A DNA stretch of 64,000 nt from Tillandsia leiboldiana. Its lineage: Eukaryota > Streptophyta > Magnoliopsida > Poales > Bromeliaceae. The DNA is taken from assembly GCA_029204045.2 (NCBI GenBank), contig CM055067.1, positions 24,254,838 through 24,318,837 of the forward strand, read 5' to 3'. Every line of letters begins with the position of its first letter. Position 1 is the stretch's first letter. Positions 23,157-33,392 of this stretch are shown here, one piece after another. The translations under genes were made by a program, and so were the position numbers. The notes beneath the pieces are model-generated. The model did not search any database, had not been told where the DNA came from, and saw only the letters and a list, made by a program, of their open reading frames with translations.

Positions 23157-24773
23157 TGTCGATCGGGTTGGTTCGACCGTGACATCCTTGGGGGCCACTT
23201 TTGGATGACATTTGGTAGGCATTTCGGTTGACAGAGTTACGGGTTTGCGAAGTTGGGACAATCCGTCAGGGTTGAGCCGCGGGCGAACCAACGGAGGCAA
23301 TTCCCTAGCAATGGCCCATGCCATGTCCATGAAAATGGTGCCGCATGCGGGGTTTCAAAACGTACCCCTCGGTGAGCACCTTTGTACCCCCGGGGTGCCA
23401 AAGGGGTGGATGCCTCGTGGGTTATATAGAGGAGGGGTTGGACACTTGCGAAGTGGCCCCGACTCCCCCGTTGGCCTATAGGACATAGGCCATCCCTTGG
23501 CGAGCGGAGTCGCCAAGCCTAAGTTCGTGTGAGCGGGATTTGATGGTCGTTGAGCACACGGGCTTAGGGTAATGCCAAAGACACGAGGTCGACGGCATTA
23601 CGGAGCGGGGTTGGCCCAGAGGTTTTGCCTCTCGGTTCGCTTGCACTACCTTATGCCGTTTCGGATCTCTGTAGTGGAGCGAACGAGCGGATGAGGGACA
23701 GTCTTGCGAAGGTTGGTCCGCCTCAATGGACAAGGCTTGCGAAGGCATGTGGGTGCCGAGCGGGGATTCGTGAGGCGCGAGGCCTACGAAGTTCGCGAGG
23801 CGAAGGAACGGCCGGTCCACCGTAATGGACAAGGCTCGTAAAGGCAGCGGTGCCGAGCGGGGATTCGTGCGGCGCGGCCCACGAAGTAAGAGGAGACAAT
23901 CGATGCTGGTTTTCGTAAAGTGAGCCATGGAGAGGACCAAGTGTGTTGGCGGCCGTGCATGGTTGTGCAATGGAGGTGCCGAATGGCTAGCGAAGCGGAG
24001 CGAGGCTGATTCGATTGTGAGCGACATCCGTCAAGCAACCTTGGATGCTGGGCCGAGTGTGTTGGCGGCCAAGCATGGTCGTGCAATGGAGGTGCCAGGG
24101 GGTTGGCGACGCGGGGAGAATGTCGCTAGGTTGGCAAACCCTTGCGAAGGGAACACACGCGGGAACAAGTCGTGTGGGGTATTCGGGAAGCGGACCTTGG
24201 ACCGAATCGGGAGCGATGTCGGAACTAGGTGGCCGGCGGAACGGGACATGCCCGACTCGATTATGGATCCTGTCGTGGGAATTGCGGGGCGCGCGGCGCC
24301 TTGGCAAGGCAATGGGCTGGCAGACGGGCGAGATGCGTGGGACGGGTCGCTCGGTTAAGCAGACAAGCGGAACGCGCAAGGGCAACTCGCTCGGACCCAT
24401 TCGAATGGACTAAATTGTGAGAACTTGTATTGTCCTGGATGTTTGCTTCGGAGGCAAAGGGACATTCGGTTAAGTAGCACTCTCGAGGAGAGTTTGTCCG
24501 GCTAGGCGAAATATACTCGGCTTGAAGGCCAGCCTCGGTGGCGGGGTTGTTTGTTCGGAACTCGCGGAGTTCGACAAAGGGTTCGACGTAAGGCGCGGCA
24601 CCGGGCAGTCAGGCTCGTGGAGGAGCATGCTTGGTTAATGCTTGAGTGTTGATCCCGCTGTTTAAGTTCGAGGGCGTGTCCGTGGCAAGGGGACTCGGGA
24701 AGGCTGGCTCGGGTGTGCGACACTCGAGCGCCGCACGGGGTAATTTTAAGGTGAAAAAGCTAACCCCGTGACA
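23157..24773 (+). repeat. Left (5') LTR of element B
   Basis: 1617 bp with TATATA at 23423-23428 and a leader holding two internal duplications: a 100-bp step (ATGGACAAGGCT at 23725 and 23825) and a 116-bp step (GTGTTGGCGGCC at about 23943 and 24059). Inverted ends are TGTC/GACA. Confidence 0.75.
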
Positions 24774-27429
24774 AGTGGTATCGGAGCTAAGTTGAGCTCA
24801 TGGGTTGAAGATTTGGCCGGAAGGTGCGACCTTGGCGGCGAAGTTGGTGTGAGTGGAGTCACTCCAACGAAGGTACTAGGCGTCGGCGAGGCACTGTGGC
24901 GGTACTACGCTTGTGGGAGATGCGGAGTCAGAGTGCAGCGGATTCTAGTACAATACTTGTAAAAATGGCTAAGTCCGGAGTCGCGTGGCAGGCGGCGAGG
25001 CAATGATTGGGAGAATCATTATGTGGTCCGTGGTTGCGGTCACCACGGAGTGGAATTAGGCGGGTGCCTAAGGAATCCGAGCTCGTGAAGTGGTGTTCGC
25101 GGCTTGGGAAAGAGAGGAACACATTGTGCGACGATGTGCTTCCGGGATTGTGGTCTTGCAGCGGATGAATCTCTAGAAGGGAAGGATTGGGATGCAGCAC
25201 ACGCGGCAGAAGGGTTTCTTCGTAGTGACTGAGTTTAAGTGTTTCAGTGCAAGAAGATCGATGGGAGATCGATTACTCTTCGAGTGTGTACCCATGAATT
25301 GAAAAGAGTTATCTCGATGCGAGAAAGAGATCGCAATTGAACCTGTACTCCTAGGGTAAGGAGAAAAATCTGTATCTGGACAGGGCGGTGACAGCGTTGA
25401 TTGTTCAGTGCAGCATCCACGTGTACAATGGACGAATGACGTGGATCCCGCTGATGGGTGTAGTCAAGGTTGTGGTAGAACCGAAACTCGCGCAGCGGAA
25501 GTGGGCATTGCGAATGCCTGGATTTGGTCTGAGTGCGCTCGGCGGAGCTTGCGACTCAGGGTGGGGGAGCACATTTGAGCAGAATGTGGCCCCGATGTTT
25601 GGTAACTTGATAAGGGATCTTGTCTAAGGAACGTGGCGGAGAAAAACACACATGTCAGAGGAGTTAACTTCGTGGAGCACAAGTTGGGAACCAAGACTGA
25701 TCGGGTCCGTGGCAGTAACAGCTAAGCTTTGGGCTAGGTTGTGAAGTGGGCCAAGGGTTGCTGGATGGTTTGGTGTTTCTCACTTGGGGCGAGAAGGCCG
25801 ATGGGAGATCGGTTGCTCTCGATGGTGTGGCCACAGGCTGGACGAATGGGACTCCCTATTCGAGCGAATCAAACGAGGAGATTGGACTTTGTTCAGAGGA
25901 ACAGGGTAAGGAGCTATGTTCGGGAAAAGCAGTGACAGTGCTAAGGTCTCGAGATAGCGGGCACGTATCCGTGCGACGGATCGTGTGGGCTCTGCTGGCA
26001 GATTGCAAAGGTTGTGCGAGGACCTGAGCTTTTGGAGCGGAGAGACTGGGACTCGAGTGTAGACGAAGATACAAGTCATGACACTCGGGTGGACCGTGAT
26101 CCAGGATCGCCTAGTGACAGGTTGCTGGGAGGGGAAAGACTCAGTTGTCAACTCAAAGGGTCGAGGTATCGCAATTTGTGAGGGGGTGGACGTTGGATGG
26201 CGACATCACCGTTATCAGCAGTTGTGAGAAAGACTAGCAGATGGGTTAAGCTTGGGTTCCGTTCAGCGGCTATTGCGAAGGTGGTTGCTGGAGGTATGGA
26301 GGACGGCAAGTTTGAGCAATGGAAATGAGGTGTCGTTAGTCTCAAACTTGGCCGAGGACTTTGGTGGAGGACCGAAGTCGGGTTTAGCGAAAGCCTAGAT
26401 GGAGTGGGCTTGAGCGACCGGGAGTACTGAAGCCATAAGTGCTAAGCAGCAACGAGTAGCGAAAGTGCGGAGCAGTCAGGAGGCATAACAAGAGTTCATG
26501 GTGGAGCAAGTAGATGTGCGAAGTAGCCGAGGACAAGCTTGTCTCGATGAAAGACTCGAAAACTCGTGGAGACCATGGTGATGGCTTGACGTTATGTGAT
26601 TGCAGTGGCATTTGTGAGGCAAAAGTTGTGTGCGGAGTGGCACGAGAAAGGCAGAAGTACTCATGGATATTGGAAGGGGTTGGATGCGATCTAGCCCGAC
26701 CGCAGTCGTGTATAGGGAGCTCCAGGGTGGAGAAGCCTATATTGATATTGCGACATTTTGAGGTGGAGAAGCGAAGCCGAGCTGCGAGCTGATTCGCGTT
26801 GGACGCTCCAAGACGTTGGGACGTTTGGAGTTTGACCTCGGAGGGAGCGAGGGAGGGCCACTCTACTGATTTCAAAGGAACTCGTGCACGCTTGGATAGG
26901 TATATTCGCGGAGCATACCGAGTGTACTAGTTGGTCCGGTAGCGTTCTGGGAAGAGATCGCTAGCTGGAAAGGGTTTTCCCTGCGAGGGAGGCACAAGGT
27001 TGGCGACTAGCTGCAGGAGACTTGGGTTAAGTAGGGGCGAAAGGGACAGAAGGGCCGAGTAGCGCCTCGAGAAGGACCGAGTTGCAGTGGAGTGCCAGTG
27101 CCATCTGGGTTGTCGTGAGCAGACGACAAGGTAAACATTCTAGTTCCGTGGAGGAGTTTTGTGGTGCGGGGGAGGCATCCGGAGCTGGGGAGCTTCAACT
27201 CAAGGGGACAGAATGGTTTGTACAGTGTATTGGGTCAGCGTGGCATGCGATGCCAAGGCCGTGGGCGGCTCTGATCTAGAATTGGTCGAGAAGGACCAGG
27301 GAGCTTCAGCAACGCGTTGGGTAGCGGACATACTCAATGGCGGGTTAGTGTGGCATGTGATGCCAAGGCCGAGGGCGGCTCTGATCTGGAGTAGTAGTTG
27401 GCAGCTATCAACAAAGCTGGAGAATGGAT
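24774..27429 (+). other. Interior of element B, no gene recognised
   Basis: 2.66 kb without a recognisable gag, protease, RT or integrase motif on either strand. The longest frame (26384-26875, minus, 163 codons) resembles nothing known to me and lies antisense. A 110-bp direct duplication starts at 27241 and 27351 (TGGCATG.GATGCCAAGGCC). No polypurine tract precedes the right LTR remnant, so a deletion has removed the interior 3' end together with the U3 of the right LTR. Confidence 0.65.
24776..24787 (+). promoter_or_regulatory. Primer-binding site of element B
   Basis: TGGTATCGGAGC, an initiator-Met-tRNA-type site with one change (A to G) from the usual TGGTATCAGAGC, two bases after the LTR end. 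Confidence 0.8.
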
Positions 27430-27965
27430 GGAACGGGACATGCCCGACTCGATTATGGATCCTGTCGTGGGAATTGCGGGGCGCGCGGCGCCTTGGCAAG
27501 GCAATGGGCTGGCAGACGGGCGAGATGCGTGGGACGGGTCGCTCGGTTAAGCAGACAAGCGGAACGCGCAAGGGCAACTCGCTCGGGCCCATTCGAATGG
27601 ACTAAATTGTGAGAACTTGTATTGTCCTGGATGTTTGCTTCGGAGGCAAAGGGACATTCGGTTAAGTAGCACTCTCGAGGAGAGTTTGTCCGGCTAGGCG
27701 GAATATACTCGGCTTGAAGGCCAGCCTCGGTGGCGGGGTTGTTTGTTCGGAACTCGCGGAGTTCGACAAAGGGTTCGACGTAAGGCGCGGCACCAGGCAA
27801 TCAGGCTCATGGAGGAGCGTGCTTGGTTAATGCTTGAGTGTTGATCCCGCTGTTTAAGTTCGAGGGCGTGTCCGTGGCAAGGGGACTCGAGAAGGCTGGC
27901 TCGGGTGTGCGACACTCGAGCACCGCACGGGGTAATTTTAAGGCGAAAAAGCTAACCCCGTGACA

Positions 27966-28765
27966 GCGCGCCACAGCGCTTCCCGCGCGCTGCCACGCCT
28001 CGGGATTCGTGCCAACTGCATCGGGATCCGTGCCACTGCATCGGGATCCGTGCCAACTGCATCGGGATCCGTGCCAACTACATCGGGATCCGTGCCACTG
28101 CCTCGGGATCCGTGCCACTGTCTCGGGATTCGTGCCACTGCATCGGGATCCGGGCTGCTACAGTAACATTCGGGCGCACCCCTTCCGGACCGGGCTGCTA
28201 CAGTAACCGGTTCGCTACAGTGCCCGAACCCGGTTCACTGTAGCCCGAAAACCGGGTGTGCTATAGTAACTTCCGGGCGCCCGGAACCCACTTTCGGGCG
28301 CCCGAAACTTGGGCCAAAGCCCAGTTTCGCCCGTTTTCGTCCGTCCTTGCCCGTTTCTCGCCCGTTTACGCTCAAATTTGATAGGCAGCCATGGTTTAAC
28401 TTAATTTACCTCATGGTACTTAAACTTTTCAGTTTGGACTACCTCCGGGTCACCAAAAGTCCCACTGTATTCGAGTTCGCTGGCGGAGCCCGTTCTCACT
28501 ATCCGGGTGTCCGATCAACGCAAAACTTTTACCGTGGCCTTAAAACATCTTTACGGAGCTCCCGTAATTTTCTAGGAATTTTCCGAGACTGTGAATTTTC
28601 CACAAATAATCTGGGCCCACTTTCTCACATAAGATTCTAGATATCTTATTTTAATCCCGATTTGAGCCGAATTCATTTCTAGGTCATTCTTCACCTCAAT
28701 AAACAATAGTATTTCATACTATTTTTATTTCCATTTATTTATATTCCAAATTCCGGTTCACTACA
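27966..28765 (-). repeat. 5' LTR of element C, second part
   Basis: Continues the LTR from the GCGCG duplication to TTCACTACA (minus-strand start TGTAGTGAACC). Contains the 20/21-bp minisatellite (28001-28152) and the palindromes TTCCGGGCGCCCGGAA (28271-28286) and TTTCGGGCGCCCGAAA (28292-28307). Confidence 0.9.
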
Positions 28766-29248
28766 AACAGCCCGAAAAAGGAGAAAAAAGGGCTGTTAAG
28801 GGCCTATTTATAGCCCAAGCCCACCCACAAGAGGATCCGGATTCGGGCGCCGGATTCGGGCGCCCGAATCCGGCCCAGGCCCGTTACTGTGCGCGCCCGA
28901 AACCTCCTCGGCGCTCCACGTCACTCTGCTCCGCGCCCCGCGCGCCCGCCAATCACGGCACGCCGCGTGGCAACGCGGTCCACGGCGGGGAGCGTGGGCC
29001 GCGGTTCACGCCGGATCCGCCGGGTCACTGTGCCCGCCAATGAGCAGGCGACACGTGGCCCGGGCGGTCCATCGTGCGCCGCGCCCGGCGCACCTGTCGC
29101 GCGTGCGTTCACCGGCCAATCCCTACGCGCCACGTGTCACCGCCTCCACTCGCTGCGCCCGGTGCACACACCCGATGCACCCGCCGAACCCGAAGCCGCC
29201 ACGTGTCCCCAGCTCGCCCAATAGGGAGCCGCCACGTGGCACACCCAA
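28766..29248 (-). mobile_element. Family D LTR promoter part (right of C insertion)
   Basis: Begins with the right AACAG duplication of C and continues the leader broken at 12503. TATA is CTATTTATAG at 28804-28813. The palindrome ATTCGGGCGCCCGAAT lies at 28854-28869. The U3 is cut at 29248 by Copia Co2. Confidence 0.8.
28949..29238. promoter_or_regulatory. CCAAT-N10-CACGTG modules in D U3
   Basis: Perfect modules at 29037-29057, 29116-29136 and 29218-29238. Decayed ones with the same spacing are at 28949-28969 (CCAAT-N10-CGCGTG) and 29185-29205 (CGAAC-N10-CACGTG). Confidence 0.78.
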
Positions 29249-30642
29249 TGTAGGTTTTTATAGGATCCACAAGGATCTAAATAGGTACTATCAAACAACT
29301 AGAGGGGGGTGAATAGGTGTAATACTTATAAAACCAAATCTCAGTGCAAAATAAAAACCAATGCAGAAAATAAAAACAGCACACCGAGATATACGTGGAA
29401 ACTCCAATCCAGGAGAAAAACCACGGGACCAACACGCAATAACAATCCACTAAGAATAGAAGAATAACAAGGTGATTACCGACTCCACGGACTCAACCCC
29501 TCCTTCAGCTTCTTCGGACCTTGCGCTGACCGGTTGGATATCCACGCAATAACAATCCCTAAGAAAAGAAGAATAACAAGGTGATTACCGTCTCCACGGA
29601 TTTAACCCCTCCTTCAATTTCTTGGACCTCGCGGTCCACCGATTTTGCACGTCCACTGCACACGTTCGAATCCACGAACGCCACTCGAATCCACGAGCAC
29701 ACGTTTCGAATCCACGAAACGCCTTTAGCACACCGAATCCACGATGCCACGTCGAATCCACGACGCAAACTCAGTCGATAAGAATATTGACTTCGATGGT
29801 GATCCTTTGCTTAGATTATCAATGAAGATCCATGGAAAAAATCTCTAAGCAAAGATTAGATCAATTCGACAAAAAACAGATCTTGGAAGAACCGTCGAAT
29901 TGACCTAAAAGAGGCTATTAAGAAGAACAGTGAAAACCTAGCCTCTAGGGTTGCTCTCAAGTGTTTTATAAATTAATCGGCCGTAGCTCCCACGTTTTTG
30001 AGAAACCCTAAATGTCTATTTATAGTTTAGAAACCTTTGGAAAGAGATAAGAATCAAAAACATACCTTATCTGGAAATTTTCAGGACGGCGATCCGGATC
30101 GGATTTACTGCGATCCGGATCGTCGTAACGAGATTGACGATTCCAGAAAACCAAGGGTTCGGGATCCGAATTGCAAGGTCCGATCCGGATCGTTCATGCA
30201 ATTCAGCAAAGTCCCATGTTCGGGATCCGGATCGGAATGGCCTAGGATCCGGATTGAAATTGCCAATGAACAAGTACCCTTCGGGATCCGGATTGCAAGG
30301 TCTGATCCGGATCCTGAACATGTCCCATGTCCAGTTTTTGATTTTTATGCAATTAAAAAATCATCCAAGTGTTTCTACACTATAAGAAAGTATTCGGATC
30401 ACCACAATTATTTAGTTAAACATACCTGATCCTTTTGAATACTTTCTTCTTGAGATTGATGTAACTGATCCACAATTCTTCAACTTCAATCTTCAAGACT
30501 CAAGACACTGAGTGTCAACTTGAGCTCTTGTTGAATCTTCTCTAAGTCTTTGATTGCTGATTGGCAATTTGATCCCTTTAAGACTCCGACTCAACTCACT
30601 GACTTGACTCACGAAATATGCCAATACCAAAATGCCGTAACA
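29249..30642 (-). repeat. 3' LTR of Co2
   Basis: 1394 bp. On the minus strand it begins TGTTACGGCATTTTGG and ends CCTACA. TATA is TATTTATA (plus strand) at 30017-30024. The U3 has several copies of the palindrome GATCCGGATC between about 30090 and 30320. It is clearly divergent from the Co1 LTRs, so a different subfamily. Confidence 0.85.
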
Positions 30643-31150
30643 ATCTCCCCCTTTGGCAATTTCGTGACAAAACCCAAAAATACATAAAAGCGCTCAAGTC
30701 ACTCATCTTAAACCAAAAAGTCGAAATTCAATGTTATCACCAAAACATTGATTTTCTTTGCGTGAAAGATCCAATAAATACAAAATTACATTTGAACCAA
30801 ACAGTCCTAGAACATACTCTATGACTTAGGACTTGGAGTCTTAAAGTGATGTAATTCCTGCAAAACAAAACTCCAAACAAAATCAAACGTTAGTCGTTAG
30901 AAATTAAAATCCTACATTTGATTCGTCCTTTTGGTTCTTTTGTTTTTCGGCTCTTTCAATCTTTTCTTTATCTCCCCCTATCATGAGCATCTCTAACATG
31001 TTCTCCATGTTCTCCATGTTCTCCCTGTTATGAGCATCTCTAACATGTTCTCCATGTTCTCCATGTTCTCCATGTTCTCCCCCTGTCTTGAGCATTTATG
31101 TTCTCCCCCTTTGTGATACGATCATTATTTTCTGTTCTCCCCCTTTTTGT
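30643..31150 (-). promoter_or_regulatory. Multiple polypurine tracts of Co2 3' interior
   Basis: CTCCCCCT(TT) on the plus strand (AAGGGGGAG on the minus) recurs about five times between 30643 and 31150, with the LTR-adjacent copy at 30643-30654. Repeated PPT-like tracts upstream of the 3' LTR are an established feature of Sireviruses. Confidence 0.75.
30990..31085. repeat. 9-bp minisatellite TTCTCCATG
   Basis: Two runs of three to four units of TTCTCCATG, separated by a GAGCATCTCTAACATG segment that is itself duplicated. It lies in the Co2 3' interior and gives a repetitive antisense frame that is not a gene. Confidence 0.85.
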
Positions 31151-32008
31151 CACAAATTGTCAAACAGTGAACATACTAGACAAAAGGAAATTACTAACAG
31201 CATTAGTTCATAGAGAAAGACAGATAAAAGCTCAGTTCCGGTATATAACAAAAATGCAGATTGTGTACCTGTACCAGAAAGCAAAAATCAAATAATTTCT
31301 TGAAACAAATCCAGATTTTAGAATCTTTTCAAATACCGATTTGTATTCCATCAAGAAATCAATTTAAGTGCTTTAAACAGGGAATTCACACAGATGTCAT
31401 TCAATCCAATTAATTTCACAAAATTAAAAAGATTTACTCCAAAATCATGAAAAATAAAGGTAAAACATTATAAACCGTTTTTCATGTTATATTCATCAAA
31501 CACAAGTCATCAAAAATAATCTTGAGATCCAAACTCTATCAAGATGTAACGGATTTACAAAGATGACTTACGGAGATTTCCAAATGACATCAATTCTGAA
31601 TTCTACCCTTTCAAATTTGAGATAAGCACTAAAATACCTAAGGGTGGCTCTTTGAGCATCTTTCAACTATCCCACCTTATACCAACCAGGAGATTGTTCA
31701 AAATATAAGAACTTTGCATATAAATCTCCAAATGCTTCAACTAAAAATTTCAAGAAATATGTTTCAAGCATCAAAACATGTGGTAGCTTCACACACAGAC
31801 CGGACGACCGGGGTGGCAGCTCTTTCCAACATGTGGTGGTAGTTTTCACACTCCTTTCGGATGTAACTCTTTTCACATCTTTTGCAAATCATTTCAATAC
31901 CCTTGTAAGAATGCAATCTCTTACGTGAAAGAATTAAATCCCAAATTTTAGTCTATCGGTTGTCTCACGTTTATCACAATGAATTCACACAACCGAGATA
32001 GATTAAGC

Positions 32009-33359
32009 TGTTACGGAATTTGAGTTGGCGTAGGTTCGTGAAAGTCTCAAGTCTTGAAGATTGAAGGTGAAGAAAGTTGGATCATTTAACTCAATCTCAA
32101 GAAAGAAGAATTCAAAAGGATCAGGTATGTTTAACTAAAGATTTTGTGTGATACGAATACTTCTTGTAGTGTAGAAACACTTGGAAGAATCTTTCATTGC
32201 ATAAAAATCAAAAACTGGACTTGGGACATGTTCAGGATCCGGATCAGGTTGTTCGATCCGGATCCCGAAGGTGGTTCGTTCATACACCAGTTCAATCCGG
32301 ATCGTAGCCTCTCTTGATCCGGATCCCGAACACTGAGTTTACCATCTTCCTTGAACGATCTGGATCAGGCTTCGCAATCCGGATCCCGAACGTTGATGTT
32401 TGGTGAACTGTATGAACGATCCGGATCAAGCACTTCGATCCGGATCCCGAACCTTCGTTTTTCTGGAACTACCTGACTCGTTACGACGATCCGGATCACA
32501 GCTAATTCGATCCGGATCGCCGTCCGTAAAATTTCCAGAAATGTTAGGTTTTTGATTCTTATCTCCTTCCTAGGGTTTCTAACCTATAAATAGACCCTAT
32601 GACTCTTCTTCTAGGGTTAATCCAAGGGGAATCCAAATAGTCGTCATATTCTTGTATCATCTTTTACGGCTCTAGATCCACATATAGAGAAGAAAGGAAA
32701 TCATTAGAGAATACTCTATGTTTCTTCATCTATATTGATTAGTTTGATTCTAGGTTTTCATACTCACATCTTGAGTTGAATCAAACTAATGAATACTTAG
32801 ATGGTATTTCCGATCTATCTTTGATCTAAGTATTCGGCGGATCATCACCACCAAAAACAACGATTTACCCCAAAAATCGGCGCGTGGATTTGCGTGTCCT
32901 TGTGGATTCAAGGTTCAACCGCTCTCGTGGATTCGGAGCGAGGCACATTCGTGGATTCGAAGGGTGCTATTGGGTGAAGACCGTGGATTCGGTCGGACGT
33001 CGTGGATTCGACGTTGGACGCCGTGGATTCGGCGTTGGGCGCAGATCGTGGATTCGAGAAGCGTCGCGGAGCGAGCAGAGAAGATCCTCTAGGAGCGTAT
33101 GGAAAAGGTTGAGTCGTAAGTGTGTACGGTAAATCACCTTGTACGTGTTTTAATTCTAGTGGATTTCTGCCGTGTTATCGGTCCCATGGTTTTTTACTCC
33201 GGTGATGGAGTTTTCCACGTAAAAATCTTGCGAGTTATTTTTTATTTCCGCATTGGGTTTTTATCGCAACGATTTTTGAGTGTTTATACGTTTACACCTA
33301 TTCACCCCCCTCTAGGTGTTTTTTCCCCTATTTAGATCCTTATTACTTATAACCCAACA
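32009..33359 (+). repeat. 5' LTR of Co1
   Basis: 1351 bp. The U3 has about ten GATCCGGATC palindromes (32236-32525), TATAAATA at 32585-32592, repeated GTGGATTCG in the leader (32884-33060), a GTAAGT splice-donor-like site at 33117 and the U5 signature TTCACCCCCCTCTAGG. It differs from the 3' LTR at perhaps a few tens of positions, many of them small indels. Confidence 0.93.
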
Positions 33360-33361
33360 AG

Positions 33362-33373
33362 TGGTATCAGAGC
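33362..33373 (+). promoter_or_regulatory. Primer-binding site of Co1
   Basis: TGGTATCAGAGC, two bases after the 5' LTR, complementary to the 3' end of initiator Met-tRNA. Confidence 0.93.
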
Positions 33374-33392
33374 GGGAATAGGGTTGTAAACA

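Larger units (their letters stand above)
23151..27965 (+). mobile_element. Non-coding LTR element B nested in C 5' LTR
   Basis: GCGCG occurs on both sides (23146-23150 and 27966-27970), and the uninterrupted site GGGCCGCGCGCCACAGCG is seen in the other C LTR at about 16338, proving insertion. The left LTR is about 23157-24773 (TGTCGATC to CGTGACA), the primer site is at 24776, and the right LTR lacks its first 1.08 kb (27430-27965 only). Six bases (CCCACG) between GCGCG and TGTC are unexplained. The two LTRs differ at roughly nine of the 536 shared positions. No Gypsy or Copia protein motif is found, so its superfamily is unknown. Confidence 0.85.
12504..28765 (-). mobile_element. Gypsy-type element C, long LTRs, non-coding interior
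   Basis: A complete minus-strand LTR retrotransposon: 3' LTR 12504-17117, interior 17118-19311, 5' LTR 19312-28765 split by element B. On its own strand the LTRs run from TGTAGTGAACC to GGTCGTGACA. The primer site matches initiator Met-tRNA, and the 3' interior has GAGGACGAAAC followed by a G-rich polypurine tract, as in chromovirus Gypsy elements. The LTRs are about 4.6 kb, twice the interior, and look very similar to each other, so insertion was recent. No RT or integrase is recognisable; it is a LARD-like, non-autonomous element. Confidence 0.9.
29249..32008 (-). mobile_element. Copia Co2, 3' part (3' LTR and 3' interior)
   Basis: Minus-strand element related to Co1. The 3' LTR is 29249-30642 and carries AGAGGGGGGTGAATAGGTG, the usual Copia U5 end signature, in reverse complement. 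The polypurine tract is next to it at 30643-30654. The interior 30655-32008 matches the region after pol of Co1 (31620-31870 against 38870-39120). It is interrupted at 32009 by Co1 and resumes at 43717. Its pol seems deleted: only gag is recognisable beyond the insertion. Confidence 0.85.

Noticed and set aside
23812..24420. ORFs across the B LTRs that recur at 27200-27612
   Set aside because: The recurrence is simply the duplicated LTR; both strands are open and no protein family is evident.
26384..26875. 163-codon minus-strand ORF in element B as a possible captured gene
   Set aside because: Antisense to the element, no recognisable motif, composition that of the surrounding DNA; nothing beyond length supports it.
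32884..33132. 82-codon ORF with repeated VDSRGFDVGRRGF, recurring at 43247 and 47088
   Set aside because: It is the LTR leader with GTGGATTCG repeats; the frame is lost by indels in the third copy, so a conserved peptide is not supported.
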